Positions 15,952 to 24,650 of a stretch of DNA of 64,000 nucleotides are shown here, piece by piece. Every line of letters begins with the position of its first letter. The first letter of the stretch is position 1. Position numbers and translations under genes: made by a program. The stretch is from NCBI RefSeq assembly GCF_002407605.1, contig NZ_NXGV01000001.1, forward strand, positions 1,424,895 through 1,488,894, read 5' to 3'. The notes under the pieces were generated by a model, which made no database searches, was not told the origin of the DNA, and saw only the letters and a program-made list of their open reading frames with translations. This stretch comes from Marinobacter sp. ANT_B65 (GTDB lineage: Bacteria > Pseudomonadota > Gammaproteobacteria > Pseudomonadales > Oleiphilaceae).

Positions 15952-17574
15952 TCAGACCTCGGAATGCTTTATTCTGGGTACGTAACGTCCTGGTGCCAGG
16001 ATGGAATTCGGATCGACAGCCGCTTTCAACTGGCTGGCAAGCCCGGCGAAACCAGAGCCGCCGGTATTCATAATGTCCATTGCGTCGATGTTAAGGCGAT
16101 AGGGCAGAAATCCTTCTTTTTGCCCGGCTTCGAACAGCGCGCGATAGCAGTCATTGGCCCGGGCTGTTGCATCCGCGTTGTTACGGTCAAAGAGCAGGGG
16201 CACAGTGGAATCGAAGCAACGATCGTTCACTGTCGTCAGCGTAATCAGCGGGTTGATACCGTACTGGGGGCAAACTGTTTCGACCATGTTGATATAGCGG
16301 CGAACATCCTTGCCCCGTATCGGGACCAGTGGCGCGAACCAGATGAGTCCACAACCATCCCGGGCAGGGTTTTTGGCTTGCCCGGCTTGGGGGAGGGTGC
16401 CTGAACGCCAGTATGCGAGTGCAAGTGCAACATCATTTGGAGCGCCGTGCATGATTTGCAGTGCCCCTGAGAGCGTGTCAGCCATGCCCTTAACCCGCGT
16501 AGCCAATTTTCCCGGAAGCAGGCGTGAGATATTTTTCGCGACATCCACCTTTCGTTGATTGATAAAGATAAGGCGGTCGGTAACAGGGCCGAGAAGTCTG
16601 CGTAGCGTACGACGGGTAGCCCGGGCCACCTCTTTGGATGCGTAGATTGCTCCGACCCCACTCCAGGCTGGAACACCATGGCTACTCGCCATACGTGCTA
16701 CTTCCTGGGCCGGTAATACCCCATCGACGGCCTTGTCGTCCGGGAAGGGGGCCATCATTGAGAGCATGCGCTGGCTGTTGAGCAGGTTAATGGCCACCAC
16801 CGATCCACCCAGCGTTCGCAGAACAGCCCTCACAGTGGGAACCAGTGCTTCCAGCTTTGCGTCGTCTTTTGTGGAAAAGAAAAATGCGGTTACCGTTTCA
16901 GGAACTGGCGCAAGGGCGATCGTCATGTTCACAACTACACCGAAGTTCCCCTGGCTGAAAAGCCCGTCGAGATAAGGCCCCAGACCCCATTTGAAAAGAC
17001 CGTCGACTTCTGAACCGCCAAGTTGGCTCAGAGGCGTTTGGTAAAGGGTACCGTCGGGAAGAATGGCCTCTATCTTCGTTACCGCCGCGAAATGGTCAGT
17101 AATCGGGGTAATGCCGTAGCCCCGTTCAAGGGCGTTGCCCAGAATACTGCAGGTGGGCCCAGCACCCGTTACCGGAACGAGATAGTTTCCATCATGCTGA
17201 TCAAGGAATTCTCTTAAGGCGCCTTGGGTAACACCAGGCTGGACAGTGACCACACCCATTTCGGAATCAAAGTTGGAAATACGGTTTAGCCGGCCAAGAT
17301 CGAGAATAACGCAATCGTCTTCGACCGGGTTGGCGCTTCCGTAACCCCAGTTATTGCCTGTGCTCACTGGGTAAACCGCGACCTTGCAACGTTGGGCGAT
17401 TTTAAGAACTGCCGCTACCTGCTCCTGATTCTTCGGCCGGAGTACCGCCGGAATTGAGCGATTTGTTCCTGTTGTCGAGGCGCCATAGCTTTCCGTGCCG
17501 GCAGCAACGACTCCGGACTCCCCGAGGAGAGTGCTCCATTCAGCGATTGCAGTCTCGATAGATGTGCTTGTCAC
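15952..17574 (-). CDS. FAD-linked oxidase, vanillyl-alcohol-oxidase/p-cresol-hydroxylase type
   Basis: 540 residues starting at a GTG with GGA upstream. The FAD_binding_4 domain is seen in RPKNQEQVAAVLKIAQ, PVSTGNNWGYGSA and VTVQPGVTQGALREFL (residues about 40-130), followed by a cap domain ending in SILAPGRYVP. This matches the VAO/PCMH flavoprotein family, where relatives oxidise phenolic alcohols or cresols. There is no signal peptide visible, so it is probably cytoplasmic. It sits between the exosortase and the exosortase-associated acyltransferase, all on the minus strand. That placement suggests a link to the sorting system or a small lipid/phenolic product, but no such role is established. 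The substrate cannot be read from sequence. Confidence 0.8.
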   Translation of the reverse strand: MTSTSIETAIAEWSTLLGESGVVAAGTESYGASTTGTNRSIPAVLRPKNQEQVAAVLKIAQRCKVAVYPVSTGNNWGYGSANPVEDDCVILDLGRLNRISNFDSEMGVVTVQPGVTQGALREFLDQHDGNYLVPVTGAGPTCSILGNALERGYGITPITDHFAAVTKIEAILPDGTLYQTPLSQLGGSEVDGLFKWGLGPYLDGLFSQGNFGVVVNMTIALAPVPETVTAFFFSTKDDAKLEALVPTVRAVLRTLGGSVVAINLLNSQRMLSMMAPFPDDKAVDGVLPAQEVARMASSHGVPAWSGVGAIYASKEVARATRRTLRRLLGPVTDRLIFINQRKVDVAKNISRLLPGKLATRVKGMADTLSGALQIMHGAPNDVALALAYWRSGTLPQAGQAKNPARDGCGLIWFAPLVPIRGKDVRRYINMVETVCPQYGINPLITLTTVNDRCFDSTVPLLFDRNNADATARANDCYRALFEAGQKEGFLPYRLNIDAMDIMNTGGSGFAGLASQLKAAVDPNSILAPGRYVPRIKHSEV

Positions 17575-17795
17575 GGGCGCTTCCAGGATATATCAGTAAA
17601 CGGTTAAGAACGCTTGGTTAACGTGTTCTGCCGGGGTACTTGTCATAGGCGACAATTTTAAGCGAGAAGGGGTTGACAAAACATGTCGTATCATTAACTA
17701 GGCGAAGCCGGTTTGGACTAAAGAACAGTCGTGCAAACAGACAGTTAAAGGCGAAATTGAGGATGTACGGGAAGGCGTATTTTTGTTAAATAATG

Positions 17796-19223
17796 TTAAA
17801 TTGAATGCGTTTGTTGTTCAATCAAGGCCATTGCGGAGCGTATTTCGGGGAGGGCATCTGTGCAGTCTCTGGGGCCGCAGAGTGTTTGTGCGGTTATCAA
17901 AGCAAAGCGTGTTTCACCTGTGAGTGCGGCCGGAATCTGCAGTAGCTTGGCGTTACGGTAGCTCCAGCTGCTTTGTGAACCAACCATATACTGTTGGGCC
18001 ACCAGTACTCTATTTCTGGTCAGGATATTTCGATAAACACTGATGCCCGGCTCAAGCTGTTTTTCAACATGCCAGACTGACTTGTCGAATAACTGAGGTA
18101 AATAGGGAACCAGCTTTTCTTCAGCACCTTTTTTCTGATTCTGTGCGAATGATATCCAGGTGCTGCCAGAGCGCCAGACTTGCTGTTCCAGATTACCGGG
18201 AAGAGAGATGGGCAATGGTAATTTCCCTGGCTGGGTCTGCCGGAATTCCGGGAGGTCTATTACCCACAGAGGTTTTTGGGTAGCTGTGCTGTGAGCAAAT
18301 GCGAGAGCCATCGGGCCAAGAATAATTGCGACGGCAATCGCAGCAATGCCGCTTTTATAAATGCTGCCATCCGCAGGCAGAGCAGCGGTTTTTACCCGTC
18401 GGCGAACTGGCGAAAAGTACAGTGCTGGAAGGATGAAGGCGCCAAACACCATCCAGCCCATGGTTTCGTGATCCGCAAGCATCTCGCTTTGCATGTCAGT
18501 TTCGTAGGCGACGACGACGAGGATGGTAATGCGTACCCAGTTAGCGATGAGGCCGAGCGTCGCTGCTGCCAGCAGGGTGATCAGCCAGCCACGCCAGCGG
18601 TAGTCGTTGAGGATGGCCATCATCATTGCCAGCAGAAGGGAGATTGCGAAATATCTTATCCCTGAGCAGCCGTCAGCAATGAGAAGGCGGCCATAGGGCA
18701 GGCTGATGCTGTTCCCTTCAATAAGTGCTGTCATCCCGAACCACCCAACCCAGCTCCCCACTATGACGCTTGCCAGATCCACAAGGGCTGGAACCAGGTC
18801 CGCCCAGACAGGCAGTGAAAGCGATAGCAGGAGTACGTAGGGGAGAAACTTCAGTGCCCGACCCAGCCCCAGTAGGGCCCAGGTAGTGGTGATTAGCCCT
18901 GCAGGGAGCAACAGGTAGGCCAGGGTATCGATGCGAACCAGTTCCAGCAGCCCCCATATCAGGGTTGTAAGGATTAACAGCACTGCGCCAGCAAGGTGGT
19001 AAGGTTTTATCTGTGTTAAGGGGGCGGTATGTTGGGGAGGATGGATCAACAAAAGGCCAAGAAAAATAATGGCGGTTACAAGACCGTGGGCCAGAACCTG
19101 CTCGAACTCAAACCATGCTTCCGCGAGCCTTATCCATGTGGGATAAAAGATCAGCACCGCTATTGCGGTAGCGATCAGGTAAGGCCTGGAGAGAGAGAGA
19201 TTGTCTAACGTCTTCCCTAACAT
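17796..19223 (-). CDS. Exosortase with C-terminal EpsI-like domain
   Basis: 475 residues from the ATG at 19223; a TTG at 19250 is also in frame. The first 290 residues are a multi-pass membrane protein with the exosortase catalytic set: Cys186 in IADGCSGIRYF, Arg231 in NWVRI and His252 in DHETMGW. After a further helix, residues about 310-475 form a periplasmic domain like EpsI, which is often fused to or beside exosortase A. It cleaves PEP-CTERM proteins at the inner membrane and probably transfers them to another molecule. PrsT, PrsR and PrsK nearby point to the XrtA class, but I have not assigned the subtype firmly. The 221 bases between it and the FAD oxidase gene contain no gene I can see. 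Confidence 0.88.
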   Translation of the reverse strand: MLGKTLDNLSLSRPYLIATAIAVLIFYPTWIRLAEAWFEFEQVLAHGLVTAIIFLGLLLIHPPQHTAPLTQIKPYHLAGAVLLILTTLIWGLLELVRIDTLAYLLLPAGLITTTWALLGLGRALKFLPYVLLLSLSLPVWADLVPALVDLASVIVGSWVGWFGMTALIEGNSISLPYGRLLIADGCSGIRYFAISLLLAMMMAILNDYRWRGWLITLLAAATLGLIANWVRITILVVVAYETDMQSEMLADHETMGWMVFGAFILPALYFSPVRRRVKTAALPADGSIYKSGIAAIAVAIILGPMALAFAHSTATQKPLWVIDLPEFRQTQPGKLPLPISLPGNLEQQVWRSGSTWISFAQNQKKGAEEKLVPYLPQLFDKSVWHVEKQLEPGISVYRNILTRNRVLVAQQYMVGSQSSWSYRNAKLLQIPAALTGETRFALITAQTLCGPRDCTDALPEIRSAMALIEQQTHSI

Positions 19224-19298
19224 CGGTTTGTCCGCCGGACTGAATATCAAAGGACAGGATACTGTGTATATCGTTTACATAAAACTTGAATTTAAAAC

Positions 19299-19327
19299 AA
19301 AAAAGCCAGCCGAAGCTGGCTTTTTCT
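19299..19327 (-). terminator. Intrinsic terminator of the second PEP-CTERM gene
   Basis: AAAAAAGCCAGC-CGAA-GCTGGCTTTTTC forms a nine-to-ten pair stem with a four-base loop and T-runs on both strands, 16 bases past the stop. It insulates the PEP-CTERM gene from the exosortase gene. Confidence 0.88.
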
Positions 19328-19342
19328 CATGCTATACCGGAA

Positions 19343-20110
19343 TCAGGCTTTCTGACGACGGCGAGCTGCACCAAGTCCTGCAAGGCCAAGGCCGAGAAGG
19401 GCAAGAGTGCCAGGCTCAGGTACTGGCAAAACTGACTCTACCATTACGATGAGGTCGTTGAAGTCCTGGTCGGAGTCGGCATAAAGACCATCTTCCCAGG
19501 CCAGCACGAATTCGTTGTTTGTCCAAAGGCCAGGAGCGAAGCCTGGAATCTGGATGGTATCAACGTTGTTGCCGCCAATGGCTACCATTTGGTCAGAGTT
19601 ATCCTGGTTCAGACTGCTGTCTGAATAGAATTTCGGGCCATTGGCAGTGCCAAGGTAGTAGCCGAACTGGTTACTGGAGAAGTCGGTACCGGTGTCTTGG
19701 TTGTTCAGGCCAACAGATCCGTCAGCAAGCATGCTGAGCGTAACCTGGCTATTGAAGCCGGTGTTGGGAGCTGAGCTGCCACTGAACAGTTCTACATAGT
19801 TTGTTGCGTCTGCACGGTCATAGATGCCAAACGTGTTGTTACCAGACTGGCCTGAGATTTCAACAATGAACGTTGTAACGCTGCCGCCAGAACCGGTAAT
19901 GCCCCAGTAGCTATCCAGGCCATCAGCCATTTGATCTGCGTTGACGTCTATGCTTGAAACGCCGGCTACAGGAGAGACGCTGATAGCGTCAAGCTGCGAT
20001 TGCAGGCCAGTTCCAACACCGTCTTGTCCATCGTCAAACACTTGTATTGCGCTTGCTTGCGCTGTCCAAGCGGTTAATGCAATTGCGGCCGTTATAAGTT
20101 TGATTTTCAT
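19343..20110 (-). CDS. PEP-CTERM protein with DUF4114-like acidic domain
   Basis: 255 residues. A signal peptide (residues 1-21, ending AQASA) opens the protein and a PEP-CTERM tail closes it: VPEPGTLALLG, hydrophobic helix, RRRQ. Before the tail, the segment NNEFVLAWEDGLYADSDQDFNDLIV resembles the DUF4114 domain, whose Asp-rich loop is thought to bind calcium. The ATG at 20110 has GGAG six bases upstream. Its expression appears to have two controls: a sigma-54 promoter (20261-20278) and a GEMM-like riboswitch in the leader (20154-20226). It is expected to be exported, cut by the exosortase 0.1 kb away, and placed on the cell surface or in the exopolysaccharide matrix. Confidence 0.88.
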   Translation of the reverse strand: MKIKLITAAIALTAWTAQASAIQVFDDGQDGVGTGLQSQLDAISVSPVAGVSSIDVNADQMADGLDSYWGITGSGGSVTTFIVEISGQSGNNTFGIYDRADATNYVELFSGSSAPNTGFNSQVTLSMLADGSVGLNNQDTGTDFSSNQFGYYLGTANGPKFYSDSSLNQDNSDQMVAIGGNNVDTIQIPGFAPGLWTNNEFVLAWEDGLYADSDQDFNDLIVMVESVLPVPEPGTLALLGLGLAGLGAARRRQKA

Positions 20111-20118
20111 TTTTTTCT

Positions 20119-20125
20119 CCGGTTG
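20119..20125 (-). promoter_or_regulatory. Possible anti-Shine-Dalgarno pairing site of the riboswitch
   Basis: The RNA CAACCGG, which runs into the GGAG ribosome site (20117-20120), can pair with CCtGGTTG at the 3' side of the aptamer helix (about 20156-20163) with one bulged U. Formation of the aptamer would release the ribosome site, so ligand would switch translation on. This is an inference from pairing only. Confidence 0.4.
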
Positions 20126-20153
20126 TTTAGCTCTAATTCCCTATAGTTTGCTT

Positions 20154-20226
20154 TGCAACCAGGCTGTCTCTTTTTTGTTTGTAGAGACCCTTGGCTTTCC
20201 GTCCCATCCTCACGGATGGTTTGGCA
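20154..20226 (-). ncRNA. GEMM-I-like (cyclic di-GMP-I) riboswitch aptamer
   Basis: Read on the minus strand, the leader has TGCCAAACC, then the hairpin CCATCC-GTGA-GGATGG with a GNRA tetraloop, then GACGGAAAGCC, then a hairpin GTCTC...GAGAC with an A-rich loop, and finally GGTTGCA closing the outer helix with the start. This follows the GEMM order (GGCAAACC, tetraloop hairpin, GGGACGCAAAGCC, receptor hairpin, GGGTTACC). By my numbering against the Vc2 aptamer, the ligand-binding G20 is kept, and G21-C46 is replaced by C-G, a change that preserves pairing. Ligand class (cyclic di-GMP or cyclic GMP-AMP) is not proven. Confidence 0.7.
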
Positions 20227-20260
20227 TCTTACCGGGACTGCCCGATACTGATACCGAATA

Positions 20261-20278
20261 AAGCGAAAGTTGTGCCAA
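20261..20278 (-). promoter_or_regulatory. Sigma-54 (-24/-12) promoter of the second PEP-CTERM gene
   Basis: On the minus strand TTGGCACAACTTTCGCTT gives TGGCAC, then GG-N10-GC spacing (GG at 20276-20275, GC at 20264-20263). It deviates from the consensus in the -12 half by one base. Transcription would start near 20252, about 26 bases before the riboswitch. Confidence 0.7.
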
Positions 20279-20354
20279 GTCTGTATCTTATTGATAAATA
20301 GAACTTTATATTTGTTGTTTTTAAGGTCATGTAAAGGAATTCGACGCCGGAAAA

Positions 20355-20395
20355 GAAAAAAGGCCTGAAATGTTTACACTTCAGGCCTTTGCTTT
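20355..20395 (-). terminator. Intrinsic terminator of prsT
   Basis: AAAGGCCTGAA and TTCAGGCCTTT form an eleven-pair stem around a ten-base loop, followed on the minus strand by TTTTTCTTTT. It lies 30 bases after the prsT stop and upstream of the PEP-CTERM promoter. Confidence 0.9.
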
Positions 20396-20425
20396 ATAGC
20401 GATGTGAAACTATCGGCTAAGGTCG

Positions 20426-23062
20426 TTAAAGCGCCTTCTTTACCGTCTCAAGGTGGGCTGAAATATCCTTATTTCCAGGAGCAAGGGTAAGGGCTTTTTC
20501 TATGATCGCTTTAGCCTCAAGGTGTTTACCGGTCAGGTGAAGAATCCAGCCATAGGTATCGAGAATGGCCGGGTTGCCGGGTGCTATTTCGCTTGCCTGC
20601 CTGGCGAGCCTTAGTGCCCGGTCGGGGTCATCCTCGCGCAGCACCCATGCAAGGTTGTTCAACGCGGCCAGGTTATTCGGCTGTCGTGCAAGGACCTGCT
20701 CATAGTGGTTTGCAGCGGCGGCTTCCTGATCATTGGACATCAGCCAGTCGGCTCGGGCCAGGTGTGCTGTGAGGTTTTGTGGAGCCTCGTCAAGCCAGTC
20801 ATCTGTAAGGTCGTTGAGTGAGTCTGGCGCTTCCCCTTTAGCCAGCCCGATAATCGACGGCATCAGCTGAATATTCTTGGTGCTTTCCCATTTTTCCAAA
20901 AGGTATTCGTAGGCTGCTTTTGAGCCTTTTTGCTGGTTGAGCAGTTTTGCCCGCGAAAGTATGGTTGCTGTGACTTCACCGTGGGTTTCTACAACGGCAT
21001 CAAGAGTGGTGTATGCATCTTCAATCTTGCCTTCCGCCTGGGCAATGCCCACTGGCAGCAGCGCGAACCCAATGTTTTCAGGTTCGAGTGTGATGGCTTC
21101 AGCGGCTTTAGCCCGAGCCTCACTCCAGTCTTTCGCATTAACTGCAGACTGGGCTTCGGCCAGCAACAACTGGCTGTAGGCGCGCTTCATGGTTGCTGAA
21201 TCAGAGTCCTTCCACGGGGCAAGGGATGCTCTGGCTTCATCGAGTTCGCCCTGGGTTATGGCTATCAGTGCGCTGAGCGTGTCGGTGTTTTGTCTTAATT
21301 CAGGATGATTTTCGGCAATACCGGCCAGCCAGGCTTTTGCTTCTTTTACGTTATGGTCCTGCATGTAAATCTGGCCAGCCCGCTGCAACGGGCGTATGGA
21401 TTCCGGAGCCAGGGTGGCAGCGTCTACCAGTAAGTTAACAGCCTTGTCACGCTGTCCGTTTTGGGCATAGAGGCTGGCAAGAGCGACCTTGGGGGCTTGT
21501 AGTTCCGGGCTGCTTTTAACAAGAGCCTCAAGTTGTGATACGGCTTTATCCATATTGCCGAGGCGGGTATCTACAAGGCTTGCCAGTAAAACGGCCCGGG
21601 GCTGGTCCCCATATCCGTTGAGCAGCGAGTCGCGGATTTCTGCGGCTTCCTGTTTTTCCCCTTGCCGGATCAGTACGTTGAGGTAGGTGCTGGTGGTGGC
21701 CCAGTCCGCAGGGTTTGAGGTGAAGGCCATACGAAGCTGCCCGAGTGCCTGTTCGGGTTTATCGTTCCGCAGATAGTATCTTGCCAGAGCAAGCCTTAGC
21801 CTTACACGCTCGGGTTCGTTGCCGATGGCTTTGCTGAGGCTGGCGATGCCGCTGTCTTCATGGCCTGGGAGGCTGAGGGACAGAATGCCGTGCATCGCCA
21901 GGAGCTCGTTGTCATGAGGACGGGCCTTTATGGCCCTGTCCAGGGTTGTCAGGGCGGCTTGCCGGTCTCCCGTATCAATCTGAGCCATTGTCGCTGCTCT
22001 GATGAACTGGGTGGGTGTTGTTTCCGGGTCAAGGTTTTCTGTGAGGAGTTGAGCCCCTTCGTCCAGTTCGCCAGTCCCGGCAGATATTGCTCCCAGTAGC
22101 ATGGCTAACTGTTCATTCTCCGGGTCGAGCTTCAGGGTGTCTCTAAGAATCGCTTTTGCGTCTTCAAAATTTCCCGCTTTGATAGCTTCGATCGCGGCTT
22201 GCCCTTGCTCCCGTGCATCGCTGTTCTGGTTTTCAGCCAGTATGCGGTTGTAGATCTGGGCTTCTGTTATCTGCCCTTGCTCTGTCAGCACACGAGACAG
22301 CGTGGACAGAATATTGCGACGTATAGGCAAAAACATGTCAGATGTCGGGAGAATGCCAACGGCATCGGTAAGTGTTGCTGACGATTGTTCGAGCTGGTTT
22401 AGCCGATACTGGGCCAGGCCTTTTAAATACAGAACTTCAGGAGCTGCCTGATTCAGAGCCAGCCATTCGTCAGCAGCCTCTATTGCCTGGGTGTTTCTCC
22501 CCAGGTTGAGTTGTGCCTGGATAACTCCTGCTATTGCTTTGATATTTGAGGAGTTACTTGCGGAAAGGTTGCTGAAAAGTGCAAGAGCTTCTGCTGATTC
22601 TCCGGTTCTGCGCAAGGCCTCTGCACGGATCAGTGACGCTTCCAGCTGGTCTTCGGGAGAGTCTGGGGTCTGCAGCGCAAGAGTTTCTGTGGCTGAGAGC
22701 TGTTTGCCTTGTTCCACGTAGGCGCGGGCGAGGGTAAGGGCTACGGCCTCAGGTTTCTCCTGTATCCAGGGTGCCAGGAGTTCTGAGGCTTGCTTTGCTG
22801 CACCTACCTGCAGGTAAAGGTCCGCAAGTCGCACTATGTGGTCAACATTATTCGGGTCTTTCTGAATGGCATTTTTCAGTTCGAGCAGGGCAGAGCGGAA
22901 CTGACCCTGTTCGGAATAGGTTTCGGCCCGGGTAATGTGAGACAGGGCTTCGGACGAATCCGGGCTGTTGTTGCAGCCCGTAAGCAGAGGGAGTGCAAGC
23001 AGCAGGCTGCTCGCAAGCACCAGGCTGGGAAGTGACTTCAGTTTGGCTTTTCTTGTGATCAT
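20426..23062 (-). CDS. prsT: PrsT, PEP-CTERM system TPR-repeat lipoprotein
   Basis: 878 residues. A lipoprotein signal ends in the lipobox LLTGC (Cys at about residue 29), so the protein is lipid-anchored in the periplasm. The rest is almost wholly tetratricopeptide repeats; typical examples are ALLELKNAIQKDPNNVDHIVRLADLYL and LAALNNLAWVLREDDPDRALRLARQ in part. Length, lipobox and repeat number fit the PrsT family (TIGR02917 as I recall), which accompanies exosortase A loci and is thought to be a scaffold in export or assembly of polysaccharide with PEP-CTERM proteins. It is 51 bases downstream of prsR and probably transcribed with it; a strong terminator follows. Confidence 0.93.
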   Translation of the reverse strand: MITRKAKLKSLPSLVLASSLLLALPLLTGCNNSPDSSEALSHITRAETYSEQGQFRSALLELKNAIQKDPNNVDHIVRLADLYLQVGAAKQASELLAPWIQEKPEAVALTLARAYVEQGKQLSATETLALQTPDSPEDQLEASLIRAEALRRTGESAEALALFSNLSASNSSNIKAIAGVIQAQLNLGRNTQAIEAADEWLALNQAAPEVLYLKGLAQYRLNQLEQSSATLTDAVGILPTSDMFLPIRRNILSTLSRVLTEQGQITEAQIYNRILAENQNSDAREQGQAAIEAIKAGNFEDAKAILRDTLKLDPENEQLAMLLGAISAGTGELDEGAQLLTENLDPETTPTQFIRAATMAQIDTGDRQAALTTLDRAIKARPHDNELLAMHGILSLSLPGHEDSGIASLSKAIGNEPERVRLRLALARYYLRNDKPEQALGQLRMAFTSNPADWATTSTYLNVLIRQGEKQEAAEIRDSLLNGYGDQPRAVLLASLVDTRLGNMDKAVSQLEALVKSSPELQAPKVALASLYAQNGQRDKAVNLLVDAATLAPESIRPLQRAGQIYMQDHNVKEAKAWLAGIAENHPELRQNTDTLSALIAITQGELDEARASLAPWKDSDSATMKRAYSQLLLAEAQSAVNAKDWSEARAKAAEAITLEPENIGFALLPVGIAQAEGKIEDAYTTLDAVVETHGEVTATILSRAKLLNQQKGSKAAYEYLLEKWESTKNIQLMPSIIGLAKGEAPDSLNDLTDDWLDEAPQNLTAHLARADWLMSNDQEAAAANHYEQVLARQPNNLAALNNLAWVLREDDPDRALRLARQASEIAPGNPAILDTYGWILHLTGKHLEAKAIIEKALTLAPGNKDISAHLETVKKAL

Positions 23063-23113
23063 ATAAATCTGCTCCTTGAGCCGTTCGCTGCCATCGTATG
23101 CCTCGAGGTTAAC

Positions 23114-24487
23114 TCAGGATTCCGAAGCTTCTGCCGATGTGTCAATTTTGTATTTGTCGGTTAGGTTGTACAGAGTCGGGCGGGTTACGCCCAGAAGCCG
23201 GGAAGCCTGTGTCATGTTGAAGCCGCTGGTCTGCAATGCTTGCGTGATAGCCTTGCGTTCGGCTTGTTCGCGAACCTGGCGAAGGTTCAGATGGCCTGAA
23301 CCTGGTTCTTCGCTACTGGGTAATTCAAGATCTTCACTGGTAATCCGTTTACCGTCAGCCATGATGGTGGCTCGTTTTACTTTGTTGATCATTTCACGAA
23401 CGTTGCCGGGCCAGGCGTAGCTGCTGATCGCGTTGATGGCATCTTCCGAGAACGTAAGGTTCTGCCGGTCCATTTGCTTTCCGAGGGATTTGAGTAGCGA
23501 CTGGGCTATAACCAGCGCATCACCGTCGCGATCTCTTACTGCTGGCACATCCAGGGTGATTTCGCTGATCCGGTAGTAAAGATCTTCCCGGAATTGCCCG
23601 CTTTCGATCAACTGAGTTACGTTCTGGTGGGTGGCGCACACTACACGTACGTCGACCGGGATTGGTTTTACCGAGCCTATTCTGTCTACTACGCGTTCTT
23701 GCAGGAAGCGCAACAGCTTCGCCTGCAGTGGCATAGGCATGTCGCCTATTTCATCAAGGAAGAGGGTTCCGCCATTGGCGCTTTCAATTTTGCCCTTTTT
23801 GGCTTGAGTTGCGCCGGTAAAGGCGCCTTTCTCGAAGCCGAAGAGCTCACTTTCAAGAAGATTCTCGGGAATGGCAGCGCAATTGATGGCCGCGAAGACA
23901 TTGCCGGCTCTGGGGCTCAGATCATGCAAGGCGCGGGCGAGGACTTCTTTGCCTGTGCCGGTTTCACCGATAACGAGGGTTGTTACGTCGGTGGGCGCGA
24001 CCTTCTCGAGCGTGCGGCATACGGCCATCATTTGCGGGCTTGCGGCGACAATGCCTTTAATGTTGGTGCCATTGCCTTGCTGTGCGAGATCCTGATTTTC
24101 TTTTTCCAGTTCTGCAAGCCGGAAGGCTCGGTTAACCACAAAGTTCAGAATGTCAGCATCCAGTGGCTTCTGATAAAAATCGGAAGCTCCCATTCCTATG
24201 GCTCTGACCGCGTTTTCCTTGTCTTCACGGCCGGTAACGACAATTACTTTGGTTAAGGGCGCGAGACGAAGGATTTCTTCGAGCAATGCGAAGCCTTCTG
24301 TCGCGCCACCCGGGTCCGGGGGGAGGCCCAGGTCCAGTGTTACGACGTCAGGCTCTTCTCGCCTGAGCGCGGCAAGAGCGGCTTCTCTGTCGGAGGCCAC
24401 GCTCACCTCCAGATCTGCGTTGAAACACCAGCGCATCTGGCTTTGCAGCCCCGGATCATCCTCTACAATCAGCAGTCGTCTAGTCAC
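23114..24487 (-). CDS. prsR: PrsR, PEP-CTERM-system sigma-54-dependent response regulator
   Basis: 457 residues. The receiver domain (1-125) has the acidic pair at E9/D10 and the phospho-acceptor Asp52 in VVTLDLGLPP. The AAA+ domain follows with Walker A GETGTGKE at about residues 175-182, and the sigma-54 contact loop GAFTGA, and ends in a Fis-type helix-turn-helix (MTQASRLLGVTRPTLYNLTD). It activates RpoN promoters when phosphorylated, most likely by PrsK encoded just upstream. Start is a GTG with AAGGA at nine bases. Two good -24/-12 promoters in this window, both before PEP-CTERM genes, are its natural targets, as reported for PEP-CTERM genes in floc-forming bacteria. Confidence 0.95.
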   Translation of the reverse strand: MTRRLLIVEDDPGLQSQMRWCFNADLEVSVASDREAALAALRREEPDVVTLDLGLPPDPGGATEGFALLEEILRLAPLTKVIVVTGREDKENAVRAIGMGASDFYQKPLDADILNFVVNRAFRLAELEKENQDLAQQGNGTNIKGIVAASPQMMAVCRTLEKVAPTDVTTLVIGETGTGKEVLARALHDLSPRAGNVFAAINCAAIPENLLESELFGFEKGAFTGATQAKKGKIESANGGTLFLDEIGDMPMPLQAKLLRFLQERVVDRIGSVKPIPVDVRVVCATHQNVTQLIESGQFREDLYYRISEITLDVPAVRDRDGDALVIAQSLLKSLGKQMDRQNLTFSEDAINAISSYAWPGNVREMINKVKRATIMADGKRITSEDLELPSSEEPGSGHLNLRQVREQAERKAITQALQTSGFNMTQASRLLGVTRPTLYNLTDKYKIDTSAEASES

Positions 24488-24650
24488 AACAGCAACAATT
24501 CCTTTGTTTTAAGTTTTCCGCTACACCTGATTCTTAACTGAACATTGACACTTTGCAATGATCGATTTGTTTGTTGTGGCGAATAGTCATTTAATTGACA
24601 GTATTTATTGGCCACTGGACGTTGCTGATCGATCGTCGTTTTTCGCTTGT

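Noticed and set aside
17680..17705. TTGACA followed by TATCAT as a sigma-70 promoter
   Set aside because: Spacing is only 11 bases and no gene starts downstream on that strand.
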